DNA from: Nitrospira sp.
Lineage (GTDB): Bacteria > Nitrospirota > Nitrospiria > Nitrospirales > Nitrospiraceae
Direction of reading: 5' to 3'
DNA length: 64,000 nt
NCBI GenBank assembly: GCA_022843785.1
Contig: JALHMZ010000007.1
Span: 114,251-178,250 of the forward strand
A program made the translations under genes and the position numbers. Within the stretch, counting starts at the first letter, position 1, and every line of letters begins with the position of its first letter. Positions 54,098 through 62,935 of the stretch are shown here, one piece after another. Below the pieces are notes generated by a model, which was not told the origin of the DNA, made no database searches, and was given only the letters and a program-made list of their open reading frames with translations.

Positions 54098-55587
54098 CCT
54101 TCACGCTGACCCTGTCCTTCGCCGACCTTCTGCTGCTGTTGCCGGAGATTGTACTGACCTGCTGGCTTTGCCTCGTCGTGATTGTCGATTTTGCCTTTCC
54201 ACGCTTGCCCAAGGAGCAATTGGCCATTCTCAGTATTACCGGCCTTCTGGCCACCCTGGGCTGTTTAGTATGGTTCGATGTGACTCATGTGTCGGGCGCC
54301 CTGTTCGGCAATATGTTCGTACTGGACCGCATGGCCATCTTTTTCAAGATATTTATCGTCGGCTCGACGGCGCTCGTCATTCTTGCGTCGATTCAGTACG
54401 TCGAGCGTTTCAGATTTTTTCGGGGAGAGTACTACGTACTGGTCGTCATGTCGGCTCTCGGCATGATGTTCATGTCGTCGGCCAACGATCTGCTGTCTCT
54501 GTTCGTCAGCCTGGAGTTTTCGACCCTGGGGTTTTACATTCTGGTGGGTTATCTTCGTGAGGATTTGGCCTCGAATGAGGCCGGTCTTAAGTTCTTCATC
54601 CTGGGCGTGTTTGCCGCGGGACTGCTCGCCTACGGCATCAGTCTTGTGTATGGGGAGACGGGGAAGCTGGTGTTTTCGGATATGAACCTATCCGCGACCC
54701 CCGGCGCGATCATCGGTTTCTTACTGATCTTCGCCGCCCTTGGATTCAAGATCGGAGCCGTTCCTTTCCATTCGTGGATTCCTGATACGTATCATGGCGC
54801 ACCGACGCCTGTGACGGCGTACTTGTCGATTGCTCCGAAGGGCGCTGCGTTCGCCATCCTGCTCCGTATCTTCTTTGTAGCGTTGGCCTCCTTCAAGCCG
54901 ATGTGGGTCATTCTGTTGGTGGCGGTCTCTATCTTGTCGATGACCTATGCCAACATCGTGGCCATTGCCCAGCGGAACATCAAGCGTCTTCTCGCCTATT
55001 CCGGTATCGCCCAGGTTGGGAACGTCTTGATCGGCTTGGCGGCCGGGACGAAAATGGGGAATGACGCCATTATGTTTTACCTCTTGGCCTATCTCTTTGC
55101 GAATCTCGGCGCCTTTGCCGTTGTCATCGCCGTCAGCCACGCCATCGGGAGTGATGACATCGACGACTATAATGGTTTGGGCCGCCGCTCTCCATTCCTG
55201 GCCTTTTCGATGCTGGTGTTTCTCCTGTCTTTGGCCGGGGTGCCGCCGCTGGCGGGGTTTATCGGCAAACTCTACATTTTCATCGCGGCGATTAAGGAAG
55301 GGCTGTATACACTGATCACGGTTGGACTGATCAACATCGTGATTTCGATGTACTATTACATGATCGTCGTAAAGAAAATGTACATCAATGAGCCGACCAA
55401 TCCCTCCCCTGTCACCATTTCTGGTCCGATGAAGGCCGTCGTTTATGTCGGTCTGGCAGGAACTTTGGTCATTGGCATTTATCCTCAGCCGTTCATTGAT
55501 TGGGTTGTCGGCGCGACGCTGATGTTCTCGAATCTTCCCGTTCCTTCAGCCATCGTCACCCCGTCTCTCCCGCCCTTCGGAGGATAG
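54094..55587 (+). CDS. nuoN: NADH-quinone oxidoreductase subunit N
   Basis: This is a 497-residue antiporter-like subunit that ends the operon. FVSLEFSTLGFYILVGY (helix-5 Glu), PFHSWIPDTYHGAPTPVTAYLSIAPKGA (helix-7 Lys) and LLAYSGIAQVGNVLIGL are present. The start ATGA overlaps the second nuoM stop by 4 bases. No clear terminator follows before the next kinase gene. Confidence 0.96.
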   Translation: MTFTLTLSFADLLLLLPEIVLTCWLCLVVIVDFAFPRLPKEQLAILSITGLLATLGCLVWFDVTHVSGALFGNMFVLDRMAIFFKIFIVGSTALVILASIQYVERFRFFRGEYYVLVVMSALGMMFMSSANDLLSLFVSLEFSTLGFYILVGYLREDLASNEAGLKFFILGVFAAGLLAYGISLVYGETGKLVFSDMNLSATPGAIIGFLLIFAALGFKIGAVPFHSWIPDTYHGAPTPVTAYLSIAPKGAAFAILLRIFFVALASFKPMWVILLVAVSILSMTYANIVAIAQRNIKRLLAYSGIAQVGNVLIGLAAGTKMGNDAIMFYLLAYLFANLGAFAVVIAVSHAIGSDDIDDYNGLGRRSPFLAFSMLVFLLSLAGVPPLAGFIGKLYIFIAAIKEGLYTLITVGLINIVISMYYYMIVVKKMYINEPTNPSPVTISGPMKAVVYVGLAGTLVIGIYPQPFIDWVVGATLMFSNLPVPSAIVTPSLPPFGG

Positions 55588-55700
55588 TTTTCCTGGTTTC
55601 CCCGTTCGTAGGTTCTGCTACAATTGGCCGTGAGCGCAGGAGCTCTCGCGTACGCGGTTGCTACCCACAGAATGTTCTGGGATTCCGGCCAGCACCGGCT

Positions 55701-57203
55701 ATGTCTATGGAATCACCTACAAAGGAACAGCCGCACATTTCCCTTGTACCGTGTGAGGGACCTGAGCCTCACAGCCCCCCTCCCTCGCCTGCCAGCGACG
55801 AGTCGTTCTGGCGGGCTCCGATCATGTGGTTCCTGTCACTTACGATCGAACGCCGCATCTTGGCCGGGTTCAGTCTCGTGTTCGCCGGCATTCTCGTGAT
55901 CAGTACAGTGTCCTATCGCAATACCAGTGCGGTGATCGCCAACAGCGGACTCGATACCCGCAGCCACGAACTCGTGCAGCTGTTGACCAATATCGATATG
56001 GCAATGGACCAAACCGAGAACAATCACCGCAGGTATCTGGTAACAGGAGAAGAGCTTTATCTTGAGTCCTATCAGTCGGTTATCAAACAGAGGCCGACGT
56101 TTATCAGATACTTGGAACATTTGACAGAGGGAGTGCCCGAACAGCAGGAACGCGTCGCATTGCTTGAGCGAATGATGGATCAGCAACTGGCTGCCGAGGC
56201 CCATGCGATTACTGTCCTTACGAATAGAGGATTCGAGGCGGTCAAGAAAATGGCCCTCGAAGGAGCTGCGACACGGGAGATCAGTGAGATCCACAAAGTC
56301 GTCGCGGAAATGGAGTCCTACGAACGGCAGGCATTGCGCCGACGGGTTTTGGAATCGGCTGCCACGACGACGAATACGATCGTGTTGCTGAGCATCGGCG
56401 CGTTGCTTCAATTCGTGCTGCTGGCGGCCGTGTACTATTTGATCCGGCACGACATCACGGAACGGCGACGTGTGGCGGATGAACTGCAGCGCCGCGGTGA
56501 ACTTCTCGAGGCTGCGAACAAGGAACTCGAATCCTTTAGCTATTCGGTTTCTCACGACTTGCGCGCTCCGCTTCGCCATATCGATGGGTATGCGTCGCTG
56601 TTGCGCAAAGCAGTGACGGAATCGTTGAACGAAAAGGCCACCAGGTATTTGCAGACGATTTCCGACTCTGCAAAACAGATGGGCCAACTGATCGATGATT
56701 TGCTGGTGTTTTCTCGTATGGGCCGTCAGGAGATGCTTCAAACAGGTGTTGATTTGAACCAGCTGATCCGAACCATCCTTTACGATTTACGACTTGACTT
56801 GCAAGGACGCGAGATATCTTGGACAATTGCCACACTTCCGGAAGTGCTGGGTGATCCGGCCATGCTCCGGCAGGTGTTTATGAATCTGATCGCGAATGCG
56901 GTGAAATTCACAAGTACCAGGACACGCGCACACATTGAGGTCGGTATTGACAGGCTGAATTCTGGTGAAGTCGTCATTTATGTGCGTGACAACGGAGTGG
57001 GATTTGATATGCAGTATGCCGGCAAACTATTCGGCGTGTTTCAGCGACTCCACCGGATGGATGAATTTGAAGGAACGGGTATCGGCCTCGCGAACGTGCG
57101 TCGGATCGTGCATCGGCATGGCGGACGCACCTGGGCGGAGGGCGAGCCGGATAAAGGAGCGACCTTTTATCTTACGCTCCCAACCAGGAGGCTTCGATCA
57201 TGA
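55701..57203 (+). CDS. CHASE3-domain membrane histidine kinase
   Basis: This is about 500 residues. A polar N-terminal ~50 residues lead to TM1 (~52-72), a CHASE3-type sensor (~73-222, with NIDMAMDQTENNHRRYLVTG), TM2 (~225-248), a coiled coil, HisKA with His285 in SVSHDLRAPLRHIDGYAS, and HATPase (NLIANAVKFT, DNGVGFD, GTGIGLANVRRI). It resembles the bacteriophytochrome/Cph1-type kinases that pair with Rcp-type receivers. The ATG at 55701 (or 55707) was chosen; the frame reaches back into nuoN. A TACAAT at 55620 may be its -10. The next gene overlaps by 4 bases and encodes such a receiver. Confidence 0.88.
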   Translation: MSMESPTKEQPHISLVPCEGPEPHSPPPSPASDESFWRAPIMWFLSLTIERRILAGFSLVFAGILVISTVSYRNTSAVIANSGLDTRSHELVQLLTNIDMAMDQTENNHRRYLVTGEELYLESYQSVIKQRPTFIRYLEHLTEGVPEQQERVALLERMMDQQLAAEAHAITVLTNRGFEAVKKMALEGAATREISEIHKVVAEMESYERQALRRRVLESAATTTNTIVLLSIGALLQFVLLAAVYYLIRHDITERRRVADELQRRGELLEAANKELESFSYSVSHDLRAPLRHIDGYASLLRKAVTESLNEKATRYLQTISDSAKQMGQLIDDLLVFSRMGRQEMLQTGVDLNQLIRTILYDLRLDLQGREISWTIATLPEVLGDPAMLRQVFMNLIANAVKFTSTRTRAHIEVGIDRLNSGEVVIYVRDNGVGFDMQYAGKLFGVFQRLHRMDEFEGTGIGLANVRRIVHRHGGRTWAEGEPDKGATFYLTLPTRRLRS

Positions 57204-57655
57204 CAGGCGCAAAACCGATCGTACTCGCTGAAGATAATCCGCGAGATGCTGAACTGGCGTTGGCCGCGATGGAGGAACAGAACATTTCCGACAAAGTGGT
57301 GCTCTGCCACGACGGCGCCGAGGTGTTGGATTATTTGTATTGTCGAGGGCCGTTTGCTTCCCGGATGAAAGGGAACCCTGCGGTTATCTTTCTGGATATC
57401 AAGATGCCCAAAGTAAACGGGCTTGAGGTCTTGCGGACCATCAAGGCGGATACGCATCTCCGCCCCATTCCTGTCGTTATGCTTACCTCTTCCCGTGAAG
57501 AGCGTGACCTCGGCGAGAGCTATGCGCTGGGAGCCAATGCGTATGTGGTGAAGCCTGTTGAATTCCATCAGTTTGTCTCGGCCGTCAAGGAGTTGGGCAC
57601 ATTCTGGGGTGTGATCAATGAGCCTCCACCCCAGGGATCCGGTTCCGGCAAGTAA
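57200..57655 (+). CDS. Rcp1-type single-domain response regulator
   Basis: This is a 151-residue receiver with the Rcp1/CheY arrangement: VLAEDNPRDAELA (acidic pair), a loop before the phospho-acceptor Asp in VIFLDIKMPKVNGLEVL, Thr/Ser in VMLTSSREERD and Lys in YVVKPVEFHQF. It has no output domain. The start overlaps the CHASE3 kinase stop (ATGA), so it is the obvious partner. A hybrid kinase with its own receiver follows 17 bases later and may join the same relay. Confidence 0.93.
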   Translation: MTGAKPIVLAEDNPRDAELALAAMEEQNISDKVVLCHDGAEVLDYLYCRGPFASRMKGNPAVIFLDIKMPKVNGLEVLRTIKADTHLRPIPVVMLTSSREERDLGESYALGANAYVVKPVEFHQFVSAVKELGTFWGVINEPPPQGSGSGK

Positions 57656-57672
57656 CTTGGAATGGAACGCTG

Positions 57673-59280
57673 ATGACCACCCCGTTGCGAGTCCTCCAAC
57701 TAGAGGATAATCAGACAGATGCCGACCTCATCGCCACGCTGTTGGCAGAAGGGGGCATTCCTTGCGCGCCGATCCGCGTGGAAAGTCGAGCGGCGTTTGT
57801 TGCCGTTCTTAAAGAAGGCCTGATTGATCTGATCCTGGCCGACTATTCTCTTCCTGGATTCGATGGAGCGGCCGCGCTTGAGCTTGCTCGCAAGCTGGCT
57901 CCTGAGATCCCCTTCATTTTTGTTTCCGGGACGCTAGGCGAGGAACTCGCCATCGATACCATGCATCGCGGCGCCACGGATTATATCTTGAAACAGCGGA
58001 TTGGCCGACTGGTTCCATCGATTCAGCGGGCGCTCCGCGAACGGCACGATCGGACGGAGCGGAAGCGGGCCGAGGACGCCTTGCGCCAGAGCGAACAGCA
58101 GCTTCGCCAGACGCAAAAACTGGAGGCTGTTGGCCGCTTGGCCGGAGGGTTGGCACACGATTTTAACAATATCCTCACCGTCATCATGGGCCACAGCCAA
58201 GTGTTGCTCAATGACTTGCCGCCGGATCATCCTGAGAGGGGCAAGATCGAAGAGATGCGAAAGGCCGGCGATCGCGCCGCGGCTCTGATCAAACAATTGC
58301 TGACATTCAGCAGAAAGCAGCCGGCCGAGCCGAAAGTGCTCGATTTGAATCCGGTCATCGGCAACTTTGAGACCATGCTTCGACGCTTAATCGGGGAAGA
58401 TATCGAATTGGTCTTACGCGCAAGCCGAGAGCCTCTTCGCGTCAAGACAGACCCCGCGCAACTCGAACAGATCGTCATGAATCTCGTTGTCAATGCCCGC
58501 GATGCCATGCCCAAGGGCGGAACGCTGATCATCGAAACTGCTTCAGTCGAGATCGACCGGACGCCGGTATACCACCTGCGCCCCTTGCCTCCCGGTGCCT
58601 ATGTGAAGCTCTCTGTGTCCGACACCGGCTGCGGGATTTCACCGGATGTTCAAGCCCACATATTTGAGCCATTTTTCACGACGAAGGAAGAAGGAAAGGG
58701 CACGGGACTCGGACTCTCCACCGTGTTCGGCATCGTTACCCAAAGCGGGGGCGGGCTGGATGTGTCCAGCGCGATCGGGCAGGGCACTCGCTTTGATATT
58801 TACCTCCCGAAGATTATCGAGGAGGCGGACCGAGTCGTCGGCACGGAAGTCACGCCGTCGCCCACGAGCGGCCATGAGGCCATTTTGCTGGTCGAAGATG
58901 ACACGGGCGTCCGCAGTCTGATTCGAGACGAACTTCGCAAGCTTGGATATCGTGTCTTCGAGGCCAAACACGGCTTGGAGGCCTGTCTTGTCGGTACGCA
59001 GCAGATAGGCCGGCTCCATCTTCTGCTCACAGATGTGGTCATGCCGGGAATGAACGGGCCGGAATTGGCCCAGCATCTTCGCGTGATCAAGCCTGAGCTG
59101 AAAATTCTCTTCATCTCCGGCTATACCGATGATGTTGGTCTAGGTGCCGGGGACCCAGCCTCTGGGTATCTTCAAAAGCCGTTCACTCCGGAGGCCCTGG
59201 CGAGGGCAATTCGCGAGCTTCTGGATTGGAATCCGGCCAGAACGGTGGTATCAAGTCAGCAAGGCACAGTGATCCGGTAA
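57673..59280 (+). CDS. Hybrid histidine kinase with N- and C-terminal receivers
   Basis: This is a 535-residue soluble protein. The N-terminal receiver has Asp57 (ILADYSLPGFDG) and YILKQ. HisKA follows with His162 in GRLAGGLAHDFNNILTV, then HATPase (NLVVNARDAMPKGG, DTGCGI, GTGLGLSTVFGIV), and a C-terminal receiver with Asp in LLLTDVVMPGMNG and LQKPFT. Receiver-first kinases usually take a signal from another kinase, so it may act downstream of the CHASE3 kinase and its Rcp-type receiver. GGAAC lies before the ATG. No output gene is adjacent. Confidence 0.92.
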   Translation: MTTPLRVLQLEDNQTDADLIATLLAEGGIPCAPIRVESRAAFVAVLKEGLIDLILADYSLPGFDGAAALELARKLAPEIPFIFVSGTLGEELAIDTMHRGATDYILKQRIGRLVPSIQRALRERHDRTERKRAEDALRQSEQQLRQTQKLEAVGRLAGGLAHDFNNILTVIMGHSQVLLNDLPPDHPERGKIEEMRKAGDRAAALIKQLLTFSRKQPAEPKVLDLNPVIGNFETMLRRLIGEDIELVLRASREPLRVKTDPAQLEQIVMNLVVNARDAMPKGGTLIIETASVEIDRTPVYHLRPLPPGAYVKLSVSDTGCGISPDVQAHIFEPFFTTKEEGKGTGLGLSTVFGIVTQSGGGLDVSSAIGQGTRFDIYLPKIIEEADRVVGTEVTPSPTSGHEAILLVEDDTGVRSLIRDELRKLGYRVFEAKHGLEACLVGTQQIGRLHLLLTDVVMPGMNGPELAQHLRVIKPELKILFISGYTDDVGLGAGDPASGYLQKPFTPEALARAIRELLDWNPARTVVSSQQGTVIR

Positions 59281-59313
59281 GCATCTCCGACAACGATCCA
59301 TCGGCCATATGCC

Positions 59314-60219
59314 ATGATCGACGACTTCCTGTCAGGTGTTCAGTGCGGAGCATCCGATTCAATCGAGAGGCGGCGACTCCCGACTGTCGCTGGCGGGAAA
59401 GCGGGTCGTCTCTTCGGCTCTGTTCTGGTGTTCTGCATGCTGCCGTGCGTCGCTTTTGCTGAGAATATTAAGTGGGAACAGCTTGCGGATGGTATTGCTG
59501 TGTCAGTGTGGAATCCGGGCGAGCCTTGTCCCTCCGTGCCGTCCTTGTTGGCCATTGAAATCGATCCGGATCTTGCCAGGTTCGCGATCCATCACTATGC
59601 GCACGAAAAACTTGCACAGCCTCCGACGATCGAAGAATGGCAGAAGCGGACGGGCCATGATGTTATTTTCAACGCGGGCTTGTTTCGTGAAAACTTTGCC
59701 TATCTAGGCTTGCTGTATAAAGACGGCCGATCATTGGGGAGCCGCCGGCACACAACATGGCAGGGAGTATTTGTCGCGGAGCCCTTGTCTTCGGGTGTGA
59801 AGAAGGCTCGGGTACTCGACCTGGCAGTGGAGGCTTTCGATGAGGAACATCCTCCCTATCAGGAGGCAGCCCAAGCGCTCATGCTCTTGGACCGGAATAG
59901 GACAATTCGTGTTCGTCAGACAGGGAAACGGGCGTATCAAACCATCATTGCTGAAACAGACAAGGGACGCATTCTCGTCTTCAAGAGCCGAGACGTCACG
60001 TCTCTGTACGATATCGGCCGATGTCTTCGGGATACGTTGTCCGTCGTGCGTCAGGCGATGGCTATGGATGGAGGCTCATCGTCAGACGTACTTGTTTCGG
60101 AGTCACTGTGGCAGAGAGACCAGCAGAATGAGAATCGACTGTTCTGGAAGGCCTTGTTTGGCGGAAACAGCTCCGCGCACATCCCATTACCGACGGTCGT
60201 CGGTGTCAGCCGGCGCTAA
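59314..60219 (+). CDS. Exported phosphodiester-glycosidase (NAGPA/DUF2233) family protein
   Basis: This is a 301-residue protein with an extended N-terminus and then a hydrophobic signal (RLFGSVLVFCMLPCVAFAEN). The mature part has the family pattern VIFNAGLFRENFAYLGLL, then MAMDGGSSSDVLVSE near the C-terminus, as in NAGPA/DUF2233 proteins. Related enzymes hydrolyse sugar phosphodiesters in cell-wall or lysosomal substrates. It is probably periplasmic. The true start may be later than 59314, since no ribosome binding site is obvious and the signal peptide begins ~30 residues in. Its substrate is not known. Confidence 0.78.
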   Translation: MIDDFLSGVQCGASDSIERRRLPTVAGGKAGRLFGSVLVFCMLPCVAFAENIKWEQLADGIAVSVWNPGEPCPSVPSLLAIEIDPDLARFAIHHYAHEKLAQPPTIEEWQKRTGHDVIFNAGLFRENFAYLGLLYKDGRSLGSRRHTTWQGVFVAEPLSSGVKKARVLDLAVEAFDEEHPPYQEAAQALMLLDRNRTIRVRQTGKRAYQTIIAETDKGRILVFKSRDVTSLYDIGRCLRDTLSVVRQAMAMDGGSSSDVLVSESLWQRDQQNENRLFWKALFGGNSSAHIPLPTVVGVSRR

Positions 60220-60314
60220 GATATAGTGATACGAGAATCGTCACACGTTGCTTCTCAGCCGGCCAACGAGGGAAGATACTGCACGCATGTCGTCGTTGCT
60301 GTTGAGGGGAACGG

Positions 60315-60743
60315 CTACGGCTGCGAATGCACGACTGGAAACCCCGCTTCTATCCATGCGTTCATACTGCCTTCAACATTGTAGACATGGCGATATCCGA
60401 GATCCGCCAAAGTCTCCGCTGCGATATTGCTCCGACGTCCTGATTGGCAATAGACGACGATATGGTCCTCGAGTTTTGCGCCGATCTCACGATGACGCGA
60501 CTGGATCTCGCGGAAGTCGATATTGCGGTCGGTGCCGGGGATGCTGCCGGCCAGATGCTCCTCCGGCGAGCGAACATCGACCAATATGAAACCTTTCTGG
60601 GTCATGAATCGAGCCATGGAAAGACCGGCTTGCAATTGTTGCACGGTCATCAGATACGAATGGTGGGATTGAGCGACCTCACTGAATGTCAGGCTTGCGG
60701 CAACCAGGCATCCGACTGCGACGATTCTATAGAACCTCATCAT
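60315..60743 (-). CDS. Exported rhodanese-domain protein
   Basis: This is a 142-residue protein with a signal peptide (MMRFYRIVAVGCLVAASLTF, cut probably after AQS). A single rhodanese domain follows (~45-140), with FILVDVRSPEEH and the active-site loop VVYCQSGRRSNIA, Cys present. Rhodaneses handle sulfane sulfur; a periplasmic one may work in sulfur relay or detoxification. GGGAGGAAAC lies just before the ATG. It is divergent from the small lipoprotein at 60796, with ~50 bases holding both promoters. Confidence 0.88.
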   Translation of the reverse strand: MMRFYRIVAVGCLVAASLTFSEVAQSHHSYLMTVQQLQAGLSMARFMTQKGFILVDVRSPEEHLAGSIPGTDRNIDFREIQSRHREIGAKLEDHIVVYCQSGRRSNIAAETLADLGYRHVYNVEGSMNAWIEAGFPVVHSQP

Positions 60744-60760
60744 GTTTCCTCCCTGGCATA

Positions 60761-60789
60761 TTGAGACCGGAACAGACTCCCTTCATAAT
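60761..60789 (+). promoter_or_regulatory. Sigma70-type promoter giving a near-leaderless lipoprotein mRNA
   Basis: TTGAGA (60761-60766), a 17-base spacer and CATAAT (60784-60789) end 6 bases before the ATG at 60796. Transcription would begin at about the start codon, and no Shine-Dalgarno is present. Confidence 0.55.
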
Positions 60790-60795
60790 AGAACC

Positions 60796-61113
60796 ATGAG
60801 AAAAGTCTGGTCAAGCGTGACGGTTGCGGCCGTATTTTCAACTCTTGTCGGTTGTGCCGATGGAGCCAAGCTCATTCAAGAACACGAGGATGGCGGCGTG
60901 GTTGTGTATCCCTTTAAGGGAGAACAGGGCTCCGTCCTATCCTCATTCCGTAAGGAAGCACTCACAGTTATTGACAAGAAGTGCGGCGACCGATCATATG
61001 CGATCGTTCGTGAAGGAGAAACCAAAGGTCGGATACGCGTGATTAGTCCGATCGAAGGGCAGGAAGAAGCTATAGAGGAACGGCGTTGGGGGATACAGTT
61101 TCAGTGCCGATAA
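60796..61113 (+). CDS. Small lipoprotein of unknown function
   Basis: This is a 105-residue protein with a lipoprotein signal (MRKVWSSVTVAAVFSTLVGC, lipobox cysteine at 20). The mature part shows the alternating pattern GGVVVYPFKGEQGSVLSSF and a pair of cysteines (KKCGD, FQCR) that may form a disulfide. No family is recognised. The ATG at 60796 begins the signal peptide; the frame opens at 60742, overlapping the rhodanese start. The start is likely leaderless, given the promoter position. Confidence 0.72.
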   Translation: MRKVWSSVTVAAVFSTLVGCADGAKLIQEHEDGGVVVYPFKGEQGSVLSSFRKEALTVIDKKCGDRSYAIVREGETKGRIRVISPIEGQEEAIEERRWGIQFQCR

Positions 61114-61143
61114 CGATGAGGGGCAGAGTCTGTAAGGTGGTGT

Positions 61144-61722
61144 CTATGGTCGTTTGAGAGCGACTAGCAGGTCTTGGACGGTGAGGAGACTGATGAGGGA
61201 GAGCTGTTCCCGTTCCACTCTGGCTTTCCCGTCCTGTTCTTGACGGTCGACAATCACCAACGCATGATCGACTCGTAATCCAGCCTCACGAGCGGCTGCG
61301 ACGGCTTTGAGCAGTGACCCGCCGCTTGTGAGGACATCGTCCACAATCAGAGCGCGATCGCCCGGGCGAATACTTCCCTCGATCAGTTTTCCTAAGCCGT
61401 GATCTTTGGCCTGTTTTCTTACCACGAAGGTTCTCCACAGCCGTTGATGTGTAGCCGCACAGGCGAAGTCCGAGATAGTCACCGCAATGGGGATCGCTCC
61501 GATTTCGAGTCCACCGAGGCAGTCCAGTTCAATCCCCGTCAGTCTTGCATAGGCTAGTTCAGCCACCAGCCGGCGGGCCTCTGGGTGGGCCACGAGCGTG
61601 CGACAATCGACATAGAAAGGGCTGATTTCTCCGGACGCCAGCTTAAATCCCTTCTCGGCATCCCACTTGAAGGACTGCGTATCATGGAACGCGCTGGCCA
61701 GTTGTTCTCGCGGTGTACCCAT
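61144..61722 (-). CDS. pyrE: Orotate phosphoribosyltransferase
   Basis: This is about 192 residues. The PRPP motif ALIVDDVLTSGGS, the early FKLASGEISPFYVDCR and the flexible loop RKQAKDHGLGK define OPRTase, which joins orotate to PRPP in UMP synthesis. GGGGAAGGG precedes the ATG at 61722; the frame begins upstream at 61860, overlapping the next gene, and was trimmed. It appears as a single gene with no other pyr genes near. Confidence 0.92.
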   Translation of the reverse strand: MGTPREQLASAFHDTQSFKWDAEKGFKLASGEISPFYVDCRTLVAHPEARRLVAELAYARLTGIELDCLGGLEIGAIPIAVTISDFACAATHQRLWRTFVVRKQAKDHGLGKLIEGSIRPGDRALIVDDVLTSGGSLLKAVAAAREAGLRVDHALVIVDRQEQDGKARVEREQLSLISLLTVQDLLVALKRP

Positions 61723-61820
61723 CAACCCTTCCCCCTGCACCGGAATTGAAACCACGTCCATTCTACAGTGGCCCGGCAGCCGAAGACACTCTATTTTTGT
61801 GCCACGGCTTTCCGGATATC

Positions 61821-62393
61821 TCAATAGGCATCGGTATTCATCGGGCCTTGGACGCACCACACGGGAAATGTGTAAATCCTCACGAGGCTGAGCACATTAC
61901 CCAGGAACGCATCCACATATCGAGCGTAGGAAGGTTGGTTTGCTTCCGGCACGACCGTCCAATAGGATGTCGGTTGGACGTTCAGAAAGGGGTGGCCAGG
62001 GGGAAGGTTTGGACCTGGGGCATCGACTGCCGGACCCACCAGACTGCGCATTTCACTTGGAGCAGGGAGCCGCCACCCCTTTTGTCCGCCTATTACTCGA
62101 TTGACACAAGTGGTGCGGGCCTCGTTCCACGTGACAGTTTCTGCCTGCGGCGATAATTCCCATACAAGGCCGGTTTCCTTGTCAAAAACCGCGTCGTTGT
62201 TGAATGTGGGTAGGAGGCCAAACCGTTGCCCTGCCGGGTGAGCATTCTGCCAGTTCCGGATGATGTCTGCAATCACCTCTTCTCGTTCCGGTGCAGTCGT
62301 ACCTTGCGTGCGCATGAATTCATTTCTCCAAAGGAAAATGCCTGTAGCGACAATAACGATTCCAGCCGTGATCAGCACCCATTTAGCAAGCAT
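61821..62393 (-). CDS. DUF1566-domain membrane-anchored protein
   Basis: This is a 190-residue protein with one N-terminal helix (WVLITAGIVIVATGIFLW). Residues ~65-185 carry a DUF1566 (Lcl C-terminal) pattern: DKETGLVWELS, WNEARTTCVN, KGWRLPAPSEMRSL, FLNVQPTSYWT and VWCVQG. The domain occurs in many exported proteins of unknown role and is thought to be lectin-like. It probably faces the periplasm. It lies in a minus-strand group of small envelope genes. Confidence 0.82.
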   Translation of the reverse strand: MLAKWVLITAGIVIVATGIFLWRNEFMRTQGTTAPEREEVIADIIRNWQNAHPAGQRFGLLPTFNNDAVFDKETGLVWELSPQAETVTWNEARTTCVNRVIGGQKGWRLPAPSEMRSLVGPAVDAPGPNLPPGHPFLNVQPTSYWTVVPEANQPSYARYVDAFLGNVLSLVRIYTFPVWCVQGPMNTDAY

Positions 62394-62461
62394 GAGGTAT
62401 GTGTTGACGAGAGCCGATGCCGACTGTTAGCGGCAAGATTTGAGAGGCCTGCCGTGCCGGA

Positions 62462-62935
62462 TTATTGCTGCTTACAAAGAATGTTCCACAATGCTTCATT
62501 GATACTATCCGCTTCAACCGGTAACCACTTATCCTTGTCGACATAACCGTTTGATGCGTCACCGGCAGCCATTCGGTGCGAGAACTCAGTATAAGCCAAT
62601 AGTCGAAGTCGTTTGTCCGTGCATTCGAACTGTTTGTGGGTTGTCGTCGATAAAAAGCGAGGAGTTGCTTTTGGCCCCCCTTGCATCCACCTATAGTCCG
62701 TCAGTTGCCAGACCTCCACAAGGTTGGCTTCCCTGCGTATGGTCGCCGGATTAATGTAGAGGGTCTGTAATTCACGAACTGGATAAGGACTCTCAACGGT
62801 CACCCATTCTGCAAATGCCTGGTGATCTCCGAACGCCAGCAACAAACATGGTAGTAGCAGGCAAAGAATGAGGCCAGCAGCAATGTGCCGGATAAAGGGA
62901 TATTGGCTATAGCGAACATTGCGTTGTATACCCAT
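62462..62935 (-). CDS. Exported surface-adhesin-E-like protein
   Basis: This is a 157-residue protein with an N-terminal signal (LILCLLLPCLLLAFGDHQAFAE). The mature ~110 residues match the surface-adhesin-E-like pattern: YINPATIRREANLVEVWQL, DYRWMQGGPK, FECTDKRLRLLAYTEFS and a final cysteine (ILCKQQ). Family members are small beta proteins, mostly uncharacterised outside Haemophilus. The first ATG is used; one 20 residues later would still keep the signal. Confidence 0.72.
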   Translation of the reverse strand: MGIQRNVRYSQYPFIRHIAAGLILCLLLPCLLLAFGDHQAFAEWVTVESPYPVRELQTLYINPATIRREANLVEVWQLTDYRWMQGGPKATPRFLSTTTHKQFECTDKRLRLLAYTEFSHRMAAGDASNGYVDKDKWLPVEADSINEALWNILCKQQ

